The notes: a model not told the origin generated them from the letters alone. A DNA stretch of 64,000 nucleotides from Aurifilum marmelostoma (GCA_027559495.1 JAMXSV010000028.1:1488001-1552000); one strand, 5' to 3'; counted from the first letter of the stretch, positions 34,093 to 47,425 are shown. Translations and numbers: made by a program.

Positions 34093-35625
34093 GGTGGTTA
34101 TGGCCGTGCAAGCAGCGATGACAGCCGTGGAAGGCAGCCAGCTGCGACGGATGTTCCTTGCCAGCTCAAGAACAAGACTGGATCATTGTTCGGCTGGCTG
34201 CGGGTGGTGTTTCTCTTTGCGTGTGAACATTACGCTTGAGGCGGCACTGGAGGCATCGCGCCTTGTTTAGACACGCAGTATATAACGAGAAAATGCCTCT
34301 CGACGAGGCATATCCGTCTTCCAGCCTAATCTGGTGGAAAAGGGTGCCCTTTTCAACGAGGCAGAATCTTATATGGAGCCACATCTTGGCAAGGTACATA
34401 TTTCCATTTCCTAGGTCGATCGAATGGATCTACATGTTTTGGTCCATGAGGGCTGTTCTGCCACAGGTACACAGGAAATTGTTGGAACGTGCTCTAGCTC
34501 CTTGGGCACCCCGCCAGGCTTTCCCTAGACACCAGCCTACCCACGAAACCCAGACCTCCATATGTGATGGGCTTTTTGAATACAGCATCGACAATTCTCC
34601 CTGTATGTACTGCCAAACGCAGGATGATCCGATGAGTCTCCTTTGAAATGTGCTATAGAACGAGCAATGGCTGATGCCCGTCACACCCCCCTCTTACACT
34701 GGCCGTCATCTATTATCACTGCATCAAACCACAAGAGCAGAACGCAGTACTGTGAACCAAAAAGAAAAGTTCCTTCCTCTATTATGATTCACGCAACTCT
34801 GCTAAGCTCGGCCTGCACGAGACCGCCGATGTGCTTCTATCGATGCTGATCGAAGATCCCTCCCCTGGACGTAGCTGATATCCGTCACATCCTTTCCGCC
34901 TGAGGTCAATGCATATAGGCAGCTACCTCGTCGTCCTGCAAGTAGACGTAAGAATCGTAATGAGTGTTCCTGGAAGTGACCTAAATATGCCACTGGAGAA
35001 AAGGCCTGTTGGCGCAGATGATGCCACCTCGAAAATATTCTTACACGCAAAGAATCCCAGAGGCCCGATCAGATGATTGGGGTCCGGACACCAGCTTTCC
35101 TGGTGCCAAAGATTAATCAACTTCACCCAGTCGTTGTCCAGATACCGCCCTGCCTCTCCGATCCATATGTACTCGTTCCCTCATTCCGTTCGTAGAAAAA
35201 AGAACCCCCCGACAAATTATCGAGCTGTTGAAATGCGGATACCGTAACGGTTGTGACCCTGATAGGTCGGACCCGAAAAGATAAAAGTTGAGCAAAGAAG
35301 GTTAGCCCTGATATGCGCTGCGGGCGGTGCGAGCTATATGTCGGCGGTCCATTCTCTCTTTTGGGTGAATGATTCCTGGAGAATCCCGCTTCGCACGGCC
35401 TGTCAAAGCCTCCACCGTCGATTGGGGGCCATTGATATCATCTTCCTCTTATGACCGCCTCTTCTGCAGAGCTCGGCCATCTGGCTTGATCGTTCGGTCC
35501 GAATTCGTCACAAACTGGATCTCGCCTCCCACGCTCCGCTGCAACTCGTTTCTGCGGCGTCCGTCAGCAGCAGCAGCAGCAGCATCCTCCCCACGCGACA
35601 AGCCGTCCCCATCTTCTGGGACTTC
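34093..35625. other. Convergent intergenic region VMA21 to DUF2406 gene
   Basis: About 1.5 kb of mostly unique sequence. Only a short AGC run (about 35568-35582) stands out. No gene or RNA recognised. Confidence 0.6.
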
Positions 35626-36991
35626 CTAGTTCCCCTTTCCAATGCCGAAGAAGCTCCTACGTTTCTTTTGTTTCTCCGGTGTGGCCTGAGAAGCCTGTAC
35701 GGGCTTCCTCAGCATGGAATTGTCCTTCCTAGGCGGAGGTGGCGCACCTCCATCCCCGTACTGCGGAGCACCGTTGCCACCGACTGTAAACGTCGACGAG
35801 CTATACTCGGGGGCTTGACTGAAGCCAATGCCATAGTCGTTTACAGGTTCTGGCTGGCGCTTGGGTGGAGATTGACGGCGCTCGATAGAGCTGTTATCTG
35901 AAGTTGTAGGATCTCCGGGCGTTCCAGAACCTGAAGCCACAGCCTCGTAGGATCGGTTGTCGTAATACGCGTTGCCACCGGCAGCACGCTGGTTGTACTG
36001 CATGTCCGAGTTCATTCGAGGGACGCGTCGTCGGTCTTGAGGTGGACCCCAGCGACCCTGCTGCGGTTGTTGATCGTAGTAGCTGTCGGCTCGGAAGGCG
36101 CCCGACTGAGGACGACTGGCCTCGCCGCCGTAGTAGCTCTGGTGCTGGTAGCGGTCTAGAACAACAGAAGAAGAGGAAAAAAAACCAAGTCAGCCATACT
36201 GATCAATCTATAAGCGAGCAAAACGCAATCAGAGAACGAGTAAAAGTAGCGGGCTTACTGCCGTTCCCATGATAACTATTCCGTGGGTTCCAGCCGCTCA
36301 CGACGGACTCATTGTCTGGGGCGGAAAATAATAAGTCAATGAACAGTAAATGGTAAGAGGGCCGGAAATGTGGTGGAGATTGATGATAGTTACCTCCTCC
36401 TGTGTTTATCATTGAAGATCTCTCATTGCGTCTGATGGCGCTCTCAAAGCCTCTTATTGTATCAAGAGGTCTCTCGAGTCTCCAGCGCGTAGGGTTGGAC
36501 TGATCCGGATCGGCTGCAACAGAAAGTCAGAACCGCGAATTTTCTACGCGCATGTGAGTGACTTACTGATAACATTTCCAGACTTGTCCGTGTGCTCCAT
36601 CAGGCGCAGACTCCCCATGGTGTGCCTGGCTTGCGCCGCGATCAAAGCTGTGGAAAAGTTACCAGTCAGTTGTGTGATATGTCGCGCGGCACAGGCCTCG
36701 GAGCAGGAACGTACCAGGTTCCGCCTCGTTCATAGCCATAGTCGGATCTGCCTTGCTGTGCAGTCGCTTTGCTTCCTTCTCGACGTGTGTCTCGACGGTG
36801 TCGTTGTGGCCTTTGTCTGAACTGCCCTGGGAGCGAAAACTAAATCCTCTGGATCGAGTCCTGTCGGCCTTGGCTGGTCTGGCGTGGGAGGGCTGCGAAG
36901 ACTGATAGGAAACCTGCGACTGCTGAAACCCAGGGTTTTGTTGCTGGCCAGGAGGCACCGGCAGTGGATGCCTGTTCTGTTGCGACTCCAT
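35626..36991 (-). CDS. DUF2406-domain protein, function unknown
   Basis: The five exons are 36991-36715, 36647-36567, 36513-36394, 36315-36259 and 36155-35626, giving 354 residues. All four introns are in phase 1 and begin GTACGT, GTAAGT, GTAACT and GTAAGC. Residues 1-80 are disordered, Q/S-rich and basic. A conserved core at about 80-165 reads TMAMNEAEPGALIAAQ, HTMGSLRLMEHTDKSGNVI and DPDQSNPTRWRLERPLDTIR, the signature of the fungal DUF2406 family. The C-terminal half is proline-, tyrosine- and glutamine-rich and ends KKRRSFFGIGKGN, a basic-aromatic tail suited to membrane association. Yeast relatives are reported at the cell cortex or bud, but no biochemical function is known. The split into small exons is supported by continuous domain sequence across every junction. 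Confidence 0.85.
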
Positions 36992-39900
36992 CTTGTCTGT
37001 GCTTGGGCACGACCCTCTATCGTACGTCTTGATTGACCGGAAGTTTGGCGCTCCAATGGGTCTCGCAGGGGCTTGACGGGGGGGCTTTCAGTGGAGACAG
37101 GATCCGCTGATGCAGATGGAACCGAACGACAATTCGATGGTTTTTGATCGGAAATCGTGATTGCGCTTCGGGGGGTTATCGCAAAGCGGATACAGAGTAA
37201 GGAAGCGGGTAGCTGAAAGCCGCCAAGAGACGTAGATGAAAAGAGATAAAAAGGTAGAAGAGGGGCAGAGAGGCGTGGGCAGAAGGAATGGTCGATGTGT
37301 TGGTTATGGCTTGGGGGGGCAGCTCGATGTCGCAGAAGTGGTAGCGCGCCAGGAAAACAAGCCTGTCCTCGAGTGGCTGGGATGGATGGATGAATGTAGT
37401 GGTTGGCGACAAGCTGATGAGCAGCACACCTTGATTGATCACTGCGACGGGGGGCCAAATGGGTGGTTTTGTTTTCTTCCTGCGCAAGGACGGGGATCCT
37501 CTTGTGACCGCTCTTCTTCTGGAAACGTCTGCGGATGATCTTCGCGCCCTTTGTTCCGTCTTGAGAGATACAATTCGTCTTGTTATGATGGCAGTCGAAA
37601 AGGACCGGTGACCATTGGAAACGAAGGGGAGGGGAGCGAGTGGCTGGCAACGCTAATATGTAGGTGCTTTCTTCTTTGGCCGATGCAGCCGGTGAGTTGG
37701 GGAAGCTGCGGATACGCGGAGTTCAGCACCGGGCCGTTTACGAGTTCTTCTGTTCCCTTCTTCTTCTTCTTCTTTTTTTTTTTTCTCTAGCGGGCCCGAG
37801 AAGCCTTGTTGGGATGTTCTTGCTTATGTACTACGAACGATGGCGATGGTGTGATGCTGGCTGTGTAGGCTAGCTTAGATTTTCTTGGTGTCCGCCCACG
37901 GTTTTCTCTTTCCACCATGACAATGCGATTCGTGGTCAAGTGCGTGTGGAGGGGGTGTGACGCGGCCTGTTCTGGTGAGCGCAAGCCGAGGATGAAGGAT
38001 CGCCTGTCAATCGTTCCAACAAGTCCCAAGGTGCGGTAGATGAATTGCCGTGGTGGTGGTGGTAGTAGTAGTACAAGTAGTAGTAGTAGGAGCAGTGGTA
38101 GTGGTTGCTTGTCGTCTGCCCGGGACTTCCTGTAGCATTGGGGCAACCCCTGGTCGATTTTGTGCATCCGTAGGGGCCGGAGGCTGGTCCTGACTGCTAC
38201 TGGAGGAGGGTGTACCAAGAAGCAGGTTGGGCTGATTTTGGCTTTCCACTAGAGCCGGTGTTATAAGTAGTCAGTACAACCTTCCCTGGTGGCCTCCACG
38301 TAGGCCTGTGGTTGGGAGCGAACACAGCGATCTACTTGCTGGGCTGCTAGGCGCCAGAAGGAACCATTCTGGTGAGCCCTGGAATTGGTATCTCGGACTG
38401 GGTGCTGCAGAGATTGGTCGGGGGAGCAGGGAGGCGCCTAGAAGACTCAACGTGTGCTAGAGGATGAGCGTATCGGCAGAGAAAAGGGTCTGGTCTGGTC
38501 AGATGCTTGCGGTACGAGCTGACGTCAACCCGGAACTGGGGAGTCGAGCCTAGCAGTGGCGCATGTGGAGCCGAGCTCGAGGAAGGAGGAGTTCGATGGG
38601 TGAGAACGGCACGGTCTGTCGCGCCTGACGGGGGATCTTTTGGGTGAGAAAGATCCGGAAAACCTGCTGGAATGCTTTCCTGGCGAGAGCATGCCAGTTT
38701 TCCGGAGGAGAGACACGAGCCAAACGATCAGAAGGACAAAAGAGTGGTGTGGTGTCGAGTGCTGCAGCCACTGTTGAGATGCCCAGCCCCAGGCAACGTG
38801 GGCCCTGGGACGACCACTGACATCGGGGAAAGACCCACGCAGAACAGTGGACCACACACAAACCAGTGGGTGGTGGGGGGTGCTATCGTGATAGATTGTG
38901 GCAAGTGGAGCCACACCAGGGCAGTGCTGGGCAAGTAGTTTCGATCGGCCACTTACTGGGGTTCCGAGTGATTGCAGAGGTTGCAAGATGATGTACTATG
39001 GTAGATGATGAAACAGATGGACAAAAATAAGATGTCAAAACTCAAATATGATGTTGGTTGGTTTTCATGGTAGTTGACGTAGCTTGGGTTCCGTTCTGTT
39101 CTGATTCTATTGGAGCTGGGGGAAGTGCATGTCATGGGATGCGATGAAGAAGGTGTTTGAGAGGAAATGACCACCCACAGTCTTTCGATCCTGCTCCCTC
39201 GACTACCTCAGTACCTTTGTTGTTCTTAGCAAATGATTAACTGTGTGAAAACAGCCCTGATGTTTGATGAGAGCAGCATTCGGATGGACATTGGATTGAC
39301 CTGACAGCCCTGGTAGACCCCATTCGGGTTTTATCGCAAACTCCCCCGCATGTTCTGTTCTGCTCTGCAAGTAAGACGGCTATGGTGGGTGCTCCTGCCA
39401 CTGACCGTCTCACCCACCCAGCCCTGCCAGCCTTCCTAGACACTAGCCTGGCACCTGCTCAGTGAGTGACCCCAAGGGTGTGTGTGTCCGAATTGAGCAT
39501 CGCACCCACACTCGTGCTGATAACTCCGTACGTGCAGTAGTGGCCACCTCGATACGGCAAGCCAGAGGAAGGGCGTCTGATCCCCGAGACGGATACGAGG
39601 ATCTGGGATATCTTTCCCCATGGTAACCTACCGCACCCATACCACATACTTGCATGCGTGCATCGTAAACAGTAAGCATGCAACCCATTCCAAACCCTGC
39701 CAGCCAAATGCTTCCAATCTGGCGAGGATCTGTGGCGACATGTCAGCCTTTGACGTGAACAGACAGGCAGGACAGGGTCCCTTGAGATGAGAGACAGCAA
39801 AAAGGCCCCCCCTTCGTCGCATGCATGATGAGGCACGGGGCAGCTATTGGATAGGGCGGGCCCCTGGAATGGGACTCTCTATGCAGTTTCGGCTTTGTTT

Positions 39901-42847
39901 TGACAAATCCCGCCGTTCCTTGATTCTTGGGAATTCCAGCGCGCTACAGTGCACATCTTTCCAAGCGCGGCACACTTTGCATGCCCCATGCTTCGCCTCA
40001 CAGACACGTCGACCGCACGTATGCCACTCCTGCGTCGTTCATCTGACTATCACCAGTCCCTGGCACTGATCGGAATTGTTTTTGTTTTCTCTAGCACCTT
40101 CTCTTCTTCCTTCTTTTCCTTTTTTTTTTTTTTTTTTTTTTCTTTTCTTCTTCTTCTTCTTCTTTGGTCCTTGCCCATCGCTCAGCCTCCTTCCCGTCGT
40201 CACTGCAACGTGGAGCCCCTCCAACGCTCAGGCTCCACCCGGCCCGAGGGTTTGGATGATCGCCCAGAGCCCTGGCTGCAGGCAAGGATTCCAGGGGCTC
40301 GATGTTAATTGACCTTGTGGAGCAAGCAAAAAGGCTTCAGGACAACGTCCTTAGTCCGCAGCATCGCAGCTGTAGGTGGGCCCCTCTCATGCTACTTGCC
40401 CTTTAGTACATGGTACATGGTAGGGAGAGGGTGAAGGTGAGGAGGGGTCGGATCGATCGTGACAGCGGGTGAAGCGTACAGAGTAGGAGATATGCTGCGA
40501 TCAACCTCTCCACGTCTGAGACGAGCCCTGCAGGGCATCAAGTTTGATCTTCGCACGGCTCGGTGCCACTGACGTCTTCGATTTGACGCTTTCCAGGTTG
40601 TAGAGACAAATGCATTCTACCACAACAGCATAATGGCACAGCGTGGAACCCGTCTGGGATGATTGTTTTTTCCCCCTTTCCTTTTTCTCCTCTCTGCCGC
40701 TCTCTTCTGGCGGTCAGCTCGAAGCTCTATCGATGCCATGTTCTACATAACATCGCCATTTGAGCGAGGCTTGCTTGGGTCACATCAAAGCTGGCTCTCA
40801 CTTGACCCGAGGTGGTACCAATCCCGAGACATGATTCGCAGATTTGCATTCATGTATCGTGTATCATTCCGTTAGTCTCTACGGAAGCCATGCGAAAGTC
40901 ATGAGAACATGAAAGAAGAAAAAGAACACTAAAATAAGACAAATTAAGAAAATCAACAAAAATAATTCAGTAAAAGGTCGGACCGAGCAATTCGCTGAAC
41001 GAATGCCCAGGTGACAACGACTCTGCGATGAAATTGATGGCCGTGACTTGACATATACAAGTACCTCTGAGAGAAAATATCTGCTGCTGAACTCGGACAT
41101 GCCCGTTGCAGTGGATCATACGCCCCATGCGACGCGGAAACTTGGTCTTCTACTACAGTTGTATTGTACAGCGCATGCTTCGCCTCTCGTGTGAAGGGAG
41201 GGACTTGGAGGAATGCAGCCGAGAGATGGAGGCCATTGGTGGGGAAAGTAGATGGCAAAGGAGGGAAAGAAATATCAAGATGAAAGTAAAAGAAAATGAA
41301 GAGTAATCACCACTGGCACTGCTGGCTATCAGTCATGGGACAACAGACCAATCCCGATACCCAAGTCGACCGATATGACAGATCACCGCAGCAGATGGAG
41401 GACTGGGCAAGTGGCTGCTATCACGCTCTAGGGTCCGGCCACCACTAACTTCACCCAAGAAAAAGATCCTTCAAAGTCTTGACTTCTGTTGAATCCTGGC
41501 CGGCAACGAATATCCAGCCAAGCGTGGTGACATTCTGTATTCCTACCTATCGGGATGCACATTCTCAAGCTGATTACTGAGCTTTCTGGTCCTTTTCTGG
41601 CTTGAAAATAGGGACCACAAGCAAAGTTCGTATGAATGAAAGAAAGAATAGTGACATGCATAATAGCATAAATGACAACGAGATCGAGGAATTGCCATAG
41701 GGATGCTCGGTCTCGCTCTCGCTTGTCCCTGCAGGTGGCTTCTTTTCCCACACATGCTTCCGGCATTGCCACACCCATTGGCGTCAGTCTTTCGAGTCCG
41801 GGGGCTTGGACAAAACGTAGATGGGATACCAGCAGACACAACATGAACCATGGCAATGTCAGCACTTATATAGTCTGCCCTCCACTATCCACCGCACGCC
41901 CCCCAGCCAGGTCTCGGCCAAATCCAGGAGGCTATGGGCCACTCCGACTATTGCCAGTGACACATGTTGCAGGAAATATGGGCATGGTCCTGCTCCAAAT
42001 TGGTAATCTCAGTGCCAAACACCTTCAATGAAGCCTAACTCGATGATTTCAACCCGCGGACCTCATGGTCAGGACCTCGTGTGAAGCTGCTCAGCATTCT
42101 GAAAAGGTAAAAACCCCGGGGGGGGGGGGGGGGGCGCCAAGTAGTCAAGCAGGTCGTCGCGCAAATCCGCCGAAGAGAGTCTGAGGCTGTGTTGCATTGG
42201 GTCCACAATCAAGCCGTGGCATCCAGTCAGTGAAAACGGCTTAGTATGCGCTCGAGTACCGTCTACGTTATTATGAGAGCATGGCACCATCCAGGAAGAC
42301 TGACCGGCTCGACACTTGTCAGGTCTGCAAGCGGAGGCCGGGGACTGGCAAGCACATCATGAGTGTGTGGGAAAAGAGCCAAGAGCACTTAATCGCTGCG
42401 TGTCATCAGTACAATCGTGAGAATCAGAGTGGCCACTTGGTGGGGAGTCGACCTCCACAATGCGAATATTGATATCCATCACACCGACCGAAACCGAAAG
42501 ACGCTAGGACATTGTCGTATCATGATGGGAATTGAGGTAGCACGATTGGCTCTTCGAGTTCAAGTTGCTTTATTGAGTCCTAGGGATCTGGTTATTCCCT
42601 ATGTATGCAACAACCGGCCCTGATTCAGAGCCTGTCGCCTATAAGCCCCCGGGGAGGAGCCTTCTTCGTGTCGGACCAAACACGCGAGAAAAACCACGGA
42701 TCGTTCATCGTCTTTTTAAAGTGGTCGGCAACTCTCATCAGTTGATTTGCATGCCAGAAAGCAGGCCTCGAGTAAACCCCCGCCAAACCGAGATGCAGCT
42801 AATCGATTCCAATTTTCCTTCAACTCCATCCATGAAAAACCGGCCCC
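36992..42847. other. 5.9-kb region without a convincing gene
   Basis: This is the largest gene-poor stretch. It contains a T13 tract near 37780, a GTA/GTG-rich stretch near 38055-38105, a (T)n(TTC)n tract near 40119-40164 and a 17-G run at 42118-42134. Reading frames here are short, lack splice support and resemble nothing I recognise. A 62-codon ATG frame at 42281-42472 has two CxxC-like pairs (CQVCKRRPG) but no other support. Base composition is not obviously RIP-skewed by eye. It may hold lineage-specific, non-coding or fast-evolving genes. Confidence 0.5.
42118..42134. repeat. G17 homopolymer
   Basis: Seventeen consecutive G. Its length is likely to be unreliable in any assembly. Confidence 0.85.
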
Positions 42848-43673
42848 TTATATCGCAGAAGGGTAGAGCATGATGCGAACGGAGGCACCGAAAGAACGAG
42901 AGGGGAGAGGGCTGGAGAACTTGGCGCGGACGACACCGGAGTTGCCTGCAGCAATAATTGTCAGTGGGCCTGTCTTGGATGATCCGATTCGTTCTGGGTG
43001 TGTATGTACCGTGAGGGCGGGTGACCTTGCCCCAGATGACGCGGATCTTGGAGCCGCGGACCTCCTTCTGAGCCTTGTAGACGTATGCGACCTTCTTGCC
43101 GAGGTAGAAGCTGTTGTTTTCTTGTCAGAGCCTGAGGCGACACATACATCCAAGACAACTGGTTTGGCAACGTACTTGGCAGCATCGGTGTTGTCGACAC
43201 CCTCGATCTTGATCAGGCTGGTGCTGGGGTGGGTGACATGTCGGCTACGCTGGTAGGACAGGTGGCGACCCCTATGAACATGTCCGTTAGCCCTGCTGTT
43301 CTCTCGTATGCACATTCGTCATGGTCTCGTTCGCAGAAATTTCGCATCGTCGCTGGCTTCGGGTCCCATCCCTCGGATCTCCTCCTGCCTCTCCTCCTCT
43401 TGCTACCCGTCGCGCCGGGACGTGCTGCCTCAGATCCAAGCCAAGCCCCGAGCAGGCTCTCCTTTTTGCTCTCGAGATCGGATATCGATGGAACTTACTT
43501 AACGTAAACTAGAGACAGACAAATCCAGTCAGCAGCAGATCCAGTAGAAGCAGACGCGGCACCAAAAGTCGTGGGGCACGATGTGGTGGCCATCGAAATC
43601 CCCTCAATGGTGACGGTGTCATGCCAGGGAAAAGGATATAGAACTCACGTCTGTGACCGGCGTCGGTAGGCAT
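42848..43673 (-). CDS. RPL33: 60S ribosomal protein eL33 (L35Ae)
   Basis: The five exons are 43673-43649 (25 nt), 43508-43499 (10 nt), 43271-43176, 43110-43010 and 42945-42848, giving 109 residues, the usual family length. The junctions rebuild the conserved sequence: MPTDAGHR, LYVKGRHLSYQRSRH, SLIKIEGVDN, FYLGKKVAYVYKAQKEVRGS, IRVIWGKVTRPHGNSGVVRA and FGASVRIMLYPSAI. All are diagnostic for eL33, a structural protein of the large ribosomal subunit. Exon 2 is a micro-exon encoding only LYVK across its borders. Every intron has a consensus GT donor and AG acceptor. Early short exons are common in fungal ribosomal protein genes. No telobox was found in the upstream 300 bp. Confidence 0.96.
43499..43508 (-). 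other. RPL33: 10-nt micro-exon of RPL33
   Basis: Coding-strand TTTACGTTAA sits between CTCTAG and GTAAGT. It supplies the YV of the conserved LYVKG motif and keeps the frame. Confidence 0.88.
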
Positions 43674-45426
43674 CTTGACTTTTCGAATTCTCTCCGTGCC
43701 ACTTGGAAGGGAAAGAAGGGGAAAAAGGAAATTGGAGTTGGCTGCGATTGACTTGGTGGTTGATCGTCTGGAAAGTCGCTGACAATACGAGGGCGTCGCC
43801 AAACTATGGGGCGACCAGAGGCAGGGCACACTTTGGAAAATTATTGCGATCACGTGGTTTTGCTGACATAATCCAGATGGTCGACCATCCCTGTAAAAGC
43901 GCCGAGGCCTGCTCTGGTCTACAGACAGCGCGGCTGGCAACGATATCGCTATTCGGCGCTTCCAATCACTCAGTCTAGCCCCACATATGATGCAATGCAC
44001 AAGAGATCCATGCTCTGTTCCCTCGCTGTCCGAAGTGTATTCAGGCTGGCCTCCTAAAACCGGAGGGGTGATGGATCATTTGGATACTAGGAATATTGCG
44101 ATGCGGCTTTACTGTAGATCTGGATCCTTCAAGATGGATTCAAGCGCAGTATGCGTACATTTCTTCCTGCGCCTGACGAATACTTGACCAGACTGGCATG
44201 TTGGACGGTCTTCCTGTCGATTCGTGATTCGATCCGTAGTGATAGCAGGCCTTGGATGGGAGCACCGCCAACTACCCAGTCCCCGAGATCTCCGGCCGGC
44301 TTATACTGATCCGAGCTGCACGACGAGATTTGGCAGCCGAAAAGAACGCATGGAAACATGTGGAGCTTATAAAAATGTCCGTAGACAGGAGGAAGGTATG
44401 GAGGAAGGGGGAAAGAACAAAACAAAACAAGCCAGACCGGAGGGTGCACGTGGAAGCCAGATATGCTCATGAAAGCCCTGGCTTGCTACATAGTACATGA
44501 TCGCCAAGTGTCCACCGCCTTAGTACCATTACCGTATATGCGCCCATATCAGAGAGGCCCGTCCCGGATAACACTTCCCAGAAAATTATTTACATTCTTC
44601 GTGAGCGATTTTCATATGTCAGTGCTGTGATTTTCTGCGTGAATATAGACCTGAAACTGTCTAACAGGTTGGAAGGATTTGACAACGGTGAGGAACATTG
44701 GCATGTGGGACAGTGAGGTAAAGGGAATCCGATGTAGATGAAATATTGTGAGACCGTCCTAGTTATCATTTCATCATGACCACGTATGTATATGCCCGGT
44801 GGAGGATGATGAGCGTCAATTGTTGAGAGCTCCAGTCTAGCTCCCAAGTCACTAGCCCTGACGCCGGGCCTAAAATTGTTTACGTCGTCATCGCGCACCC
44901 TGCAACCCGGAAGTATCTTCAAGCTGTCAATGACAAATGCTCACCGTCTCTGAAGCCATTCCAAACACTCCTCTGACGGTTCAGAAATACCTGGAGAATT
45001 TCGCTGTAGAATGAGATGTTCATCTTGTACCAAGACAAGTTCATATGGTGATCTTGGTGGGTTCAGTTGCCAGCCAGAAGACGCGAGGAGATGGTACCAG
45101 TGTACCACAGACAGCACCCAGGGCGCCTGTATCGGCATCAAGAGGCTGTTAGTGACCCTATCAGACCCAGAGGGCGTACCCCGCGACGGTGACATCCACC
45201 CAGCGGAATCTGCGGCATGAGTAAGCTTGGGACTCGCCTCTCCTAGCTCCTGCCCGCCTGCGCTGCGACAACCCCGAGCACTCCCTCCGATTTTCCTGCC
45301 TTTAAACATTCTCCCCCCCCGTCTCGCCCTTTTTCACCGTGAACAGAAAGAATAGCCCCCCAACTCGCTCTCTTGTTCCTCTCTACAGTCCTTCATTGCC
45401 CTCCTCCTCCCTCGAGCAAGACCAAG
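43674..45426. other. Divergent intergenic region RPL33-G6PD
   Basis: About 1.75 kb that must hold both promoters. No gene, RNA or long repeat recognised. Confidence 0.6.
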
Positions 45427-47425
45427 ATGGCAGACTTGCACTCCGCCGCCGCGTAAGTGAGCCCCGCGAGCCCCGCCAGAGGGGGATCGATTGTGTGTGT
45501 CCAAGTGTATCGGCCAGCGCTGGGGGCGGCGAAGCTGCGACGAGAGACAAGCCGCCTGCCCACCTGGGAGCATCAAAGCCCTTCGTCGTAGAGACTATGC
45601 AGAATGAGATCGTCGCAGAGATCTGAGGTCACTTCTGTGTTGTATCGCAGCTGACAAGTTGACCAAATCCACAGCGCCATGGACCTCAAGGACAACACCA
45701 TCATTGTGGTGCTCGGAGCCTCCGGCGATCTGGCCAAGAAGAAGACCGTGAGCATCACCACAACACTCCAGTGTCATGACCGTCGTCGCTAACTGTTTCT
45801 AGTTCCCGGCCTTGTTCGGTCTTGTAAGTCCAACCGACGAACTCGAGGGCTATAGCCGACCCCCGTAAACTAACAAGCCTCCCTCAAGTACCGAAACCAA
45901 TTCCTGCCCAAGGACATCAGGATTGTTGGCTATGCCAGAACTAAGATGGACCACGACGAGTACCTGCGCAGGGTCAAGTCATACATCAAGACGCCCACCA
46001 AAGACATGGAGAAGATGCTCGAGGACTTCTGCAGCCTCTGCACATATGTATCCGGCCAGTACGACCGCGACGACTCTTTCCTGGGGCTCAACAAGCACCT
46101 CGAGGAGATCGAGAAGGACCGCAAGGAGGCACACCGTCTCTTCTACATGGCACTGCCACCCAGCGTCTTCACAATTGTCTCCCAACACCTGAAGAGATGC
46201 TGCTACCCGACAAAGGGCATTGCTCGTGTTATCGTGAGTCGCCCGTGAAACCCTCCCTTGTTATGCAGTCCTCGGCCGCTTACCTCTGTACTCTTTCCCT
46301 CAACAGGTTGAGAAGCCATTCGGCAAGGACCTTGCCAGCTCTCGTGAGCTGCAGAAGTCCCTGGAGCCCGACTGGAAGGAGGACGAGCTGTTCCGCATCG
46401 ACCACTATCTCGGAAAGGAGATGGTGAAGAACATTCTGATCCTGCGATTCGGCAACTCGTTCCTCGGCGCCACTTGGAACCGCCACCACATCGATAATGT
46501 CCAGATCACATTCAAGGAGCCCTTCGGCACCGAGGGTCGTGGCGGATACTTTGACGAGTTTGGCATCGTTCGAGACGTCATGCAGAACCATCTGCTGCAG
46601 GTTCTGACGCTCCTCGCCATGGAGCGGCCCATCTCCTTCTCCTCCGAGGACATTCGAGACGAGAAAGTGCGGGTTCTCCGAGCTATCCCTGCCATCGAGC
46701 CAAAGAATGTCATCATCGGCCAGTACGGCCGATCTCTTGACGGCAGCAAGCCCTCTTACAAGGAAGACGACACCGTCCCCAAGGACTCTCGATGCCCTAC
46801 CTTCTGTGCTCTGGTCGCGTACATCAAGAACGAGCGATGGGACGGCGTGCCGTTCATCATGAAGGCGGGCAAGGCTCTGAACGAGCAGAAGACGGAGATT
46901 CGCGTGCAGTTCAAGGACGTGACCTCTGGCATCTTCAAGGACATCCCTCGCAACGAGTTGGTCATGCGCATCCAGCCCAACGAGAGTGTCTACATCAAGA
47001 TGAACTCGAAGCTGCCCGGTCTCAGCATGCAGACCGTCGTCACAGAGCTGGACCTGACCTACCGGAGACGTTTCTCTGACCTCAAGATCCCAGAGGCCTA
47101 CGAGTCTCTGATCCTCGACTGCCTAAAGGGCGACCACTCCAACTTTGTCCGAGACGACGAGCTGGACGCAAGCTGGAGGATCTTCACCCCTCTCCTCCAC
47201 TACCTCGACGACAACAAGGAGATCATTCCCATGGAATATCCTTATGGTGAGCCCTATCAAGATCTTACTGGCGGCCACAGCTCAGACTCTAATCTGATGA
47301 CCCTAGGTTCTCGCGGCCCTGGCGTGCTTGACGACTTCACCGCATCGTATGGATACAGATTCTCTGATGCCGCGGGCTACCAATGGCCAACGACCTCCGC
47401 CACGCAGCCAACGAACAAGTTGTAA
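45427..47425 (+). CDS. ZWF1: Glucose-6-phosphate 1-dehydrogenase
   Basis: The six exons are 45427-45452, 45675-45747, 45803-45823 (21 nt), 45889-46233, 46307-47246 and 47307-47425, giving 507 residues. The enzyme oxidises glucose-6-phosphate to 6-phosphogluconolactone with NADP+, the first and committed step of the oxidative pentose phosphate pathway in the cytosol. The nucleotide-binding motif GASGDLAKKK is at residues 23-32, EKPFGKDL at 157-164 and the active-site signature RIDHYLGKE at 185-193. The C-terminal region, including YIKNERWDGVPFIMKAGKAL and the end GYQWPTTSATQPTNKL, is typical of fungal enzymes. An internal Met at residue 11 could be a second start, with the first exon adding MADLHSAAAA. 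The 21-nt third exon encodes FPALFGL, part of the dinucleotide fold, so it must be included. Confidence 0.96.

Noticed and set aside
42281..42472. 62-codon ATG frame with CQVCKRRPG
   Set aside because: The cysteine spacing is incomplete for a known zinc fold, and there is no splice, codon-bias or homology support.
44941..45309. 122-codon minus-strand frame upstream of G6PD
   Set aside because: No domain, no splice context, and it lies in the G6PD promoter and leader region. It is probably a chance open frame.
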